Below, piece by piece: positions 62,838 to 64,000 of a stretch of DNA of 64,000 nucleotides (the stretch's first letter is position 1; each line of letters begins with the position of its first letter). Position numbers and translations under genes: made by a program. Source of the stretch: Nitriliruptorales bacterium (GTDB lineage: Bacteria > Actinomycetota > Nitriliruptoria > Euzebyales > Egibacteraceae); the NCBI GenBank assembly GCA_007119035.1, contig SKQL01000005.1, positions 1 through 64,000 of the forward strand, in the 5' to 3' direction. The notes beneath the pieces were generated by a model, which saw nothing but the letters and a program-made list of their open reading frames with translations, was not told where the DNA came from and ran no database searches.

Positions 62838-63272
62838 ATGGCCGCCGTTTCCTCCCCCACGGCAGCGTCCCACCTTCCGATCCCCCGCCCGGAGCCGGAC
62901 CGGTCGAGACGTCCGGATCTACGAGTGGTGGGTCGTCCCCGTCACTCCACGCGATACATCGCGGTGCTCGGCTTGCTCGGAGCGGCAGCGGTGTTCGGCA
63001 TCGTGTCGCTGCACGCTCTCGCGGCCGAGGCCGCGTTCGAGGCTCAAGCGCTCGAGTCCGAGATCGCGGAGCTCTCGTTGCGGCACGGGGAGCTGACCGC
63101 TGATGTCGCCGCCCTCGAGTCCCCCGAGCGCATCCGGGCCGTGGCCACCTCGGACCTGGGGATGGTCGCCGCGGAGGAGCCGGCGCACGTGGCTCTCGAA
63201 GGTCAGGGCGAGGAGGCACCGACCGAGACGCGCCTCGTCGACCCGGTCGAGCAGCTGCTCGCGGGAGGCTAG
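62838..63272 (+). CDS. ftsL: FtsL-like cell division protein
   Basis: A 144-residue bitopic membrane protein: a cytosolic Pro/Arg-rich N-terminus (~35 residues), one helix (TRYIAVLGLLGAAAVFGIVS) and an outer coiled coil (EAAFEAQALESEIAELSLRH). Size, topology and position between rsmH and ftsI identify it as FtsL rather than sequence identity, which is low in this family. GAGGAG precedes the ATG. It should complex with FtsB and FtsQ at the septum. Confidence 0.78.
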   Translation: MAAVSSPTAASHLPIPRPEPDRSRRPDLRVVGRPRHSTRYIAVLGLLGAAAVFGIVSLHALAAEAAFEAQALESEIAELSLRHGELTADVAALESPERIRAVATSDLGMVAAEEPAHVALEGQGEEAPTETRLVDPVEQLLAGG

Positions 63273-63277
63273 GGACC

Positions 63278-64000
63278 GTGCAAGGCATGGCTCGCGCGGC
63301 CGAGCGCGCGCGGCCGGGCCGCCGACTCGCGCTCTTCCTCGCGATCTACCTCGGGCTGACCGCCCTCATCGCGTGGCGCCTTGTCACCGTCCAGGTGGTC
63401 TCCGCGGACGAGTACCGCGAGCTGGCGCAGCGCCAGACGCAACGGGAGATCGAGCTGCCGCCCAGGCGCGGGACGATCCTCGAGCGCGGTGGGGACCCCC
63501 TCGCCATATCGGTGCCGGCCGCGGCGGTGTACGCCAACCCACGGGCACTCGAGTCCGCGGAGCTGGACCCGAGCTTCGTCGCCTCGGACCTCTCCGAGGT
63601 CCTCGGGGTCCCAATGGGCTCCCTCATGGAGGACCTCACCCGCGACAGCGGGTTCGCGTACCTCGGCCGCCAACTCCCGCGCGAGCTGGGCGAGCAGGTG
63701 AAGGAGATGCGCCTCGCGGGCATCGGTGTGCTCGAGGAGCCTCGCCGCACCTACCCGTCCGCGACGTTGGCCTCCCAGGTGGTGGGGTTCGCGGGCATCG
63801 ACGGGGAGGGGCTGTCCGGCACCGAGGCGGCGTTCGAGGAAGATCTCTCCGGAAGCCCGGGCATGCTGCGGCAGGAGCGTGCGCCCGGGGGCGTCACGAT
63901 CAGCTCCGCACCGCAGGAGGTCGAGGCCGCGGAGCCGGGCAAGGACGTGATGCTCACCATCGACGGGCGCATGCAACACAACGCGGAGCGTCTCCTCGCG
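63278..64000 (+). CDS. ftsI: Penicillin-binding protein FtsI (PBP3), N-terminal part
   Basis: The first ~241 residues of the septal peptidoglycan transpeptidase; the gene runs off the right edge. It has a short cytosolic Arg-rich start, one membrane helix (LALFLAIYLGLTALIAWRLV), then the class B PBP pedestal: REIELPPRRGTILERGGDPL, GIGVLEEPRRTYPSATLASQ and VGFAGIDGEGLSGTE. The SxxK site lies beyond the window. GTG 63278 has GGGAGG 9 bp upstream; ATG 63287 is the alternative. It begins 5 bp after ftsL. Confidence 0.88.
   Translation, partial: MQGMARAAERARPGRRLALFLAIYLGLTALIAWRLVTVQVVSADEYRELAQRQTQREIELPPRRGTILERGGDPLAISVPAAAVYANPRALESAELDPSFVASDLSEVLGVPMGSLMEDLTRDSGFAYLGRQLPRELGEQVKEMRLAGIGVLEEPRRTYPSATLASQVVGFAGIDGEGLSGTEAAFEEDLSGSPGMLRQERAPGGVTISSAPQEVEAAEPGKDVMLTIDGRMQHNAERLLA

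Overview
This 64-kb, very GC-rich window reads as chromosome from an actinobacterium (Actinomycetota). Pointers to that group are a GlgE-type glucan pathway, a mycoredoxin, an actinobacterial-type coproheme decarboxylase, a PASTA-domain Ser/Thr kinase, a baeRF/Vms1-like protein, DUF3040, a homodimeric-type pyruvate dehydrogenase E1, LexA boxes close to TCGAAC-N4-GTTCGA, TANNNT/TAGACT -10 elements and several apparently leaderless genes. I see no phage, insertion sequence, CRISPR array, tRNA or rRNA. The gene density and tight overlaps are those of a core chromosome. Assignment to a particular class (for example Nitriliruptoria-like) would be a guess.

Layout. 1-6.0 kb: a glucan module. glgE (cut by the left edge) and a membrane-anchored XRE regulator run leftward; glgP and a GH13 alpha-glucosidase run rightward; a 15-bp tandem repeat lies between them. 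6.1-10.6 kb: a stand-alone NuoF-like flavoprotein, a small membrane protein, and a PgpH-type HD phosphodiesterase with a small membrane protein. 10.6-23.5 kb: an ABC-F protein, an ABC exporter, the glutamate synthase large subunit behind a possible leader terminator, mycoredoxin, an SDR, a cysteine-less ArsC-like protein, a VOC protein, an APH-family kinase and a HAD hydrolase. 23.6-35.7 kb: HU, coproheme decarboxylase, an acyl-CoA ligase, rhomboid protease, then a run of SRPBCC / zinc-ribbon / ArsA ATPase / small CxxCPWC protein / baeRF protein / ROK kinase / acyltransferase / threonine aldolase. 35.7-41.9 kb: PASTA kinase, the thiamin operon thiO-thiS-thiG-thiE, and a redox lipoprotein. 42-55 kb: a betaine-type binding lipoprotein, an SOS-controlled small gene, nitroreductase, aceE, a CocE hydrolase/ATP-grasp pair, and an SOS-controlled dnaE2-dinB operon. 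55.3-60.2 kb: DUF3040 and the MoxR-DUF58-transglutaminase operon. 60.4-64 kb: an HNH protein and the start of the division and cell wall cluster (mraZ, rsmH, ftsL, ftsI cut by the right edge).

The most interesting reading is a split SOS mutagenesis regulon. Two LexA-box promoters 7.5 kb apart drive a DUF6504-like 88-residue protein and a DnaE2-DinB polymerase pair. The first has a textbook TTGACA-N17-TACCTT promoter followed by TCGAAC-ACAT-GTTCTC; the second has TATAGT followed by CCGAAC-ACAA-GTTCGA. Other points of note are divergent leaderless promoters, an operator-like repeat over the -35 of the XRE gene, a terminator in the gltB leader, and an uncharacterised ATP-grasp/CocE pair.
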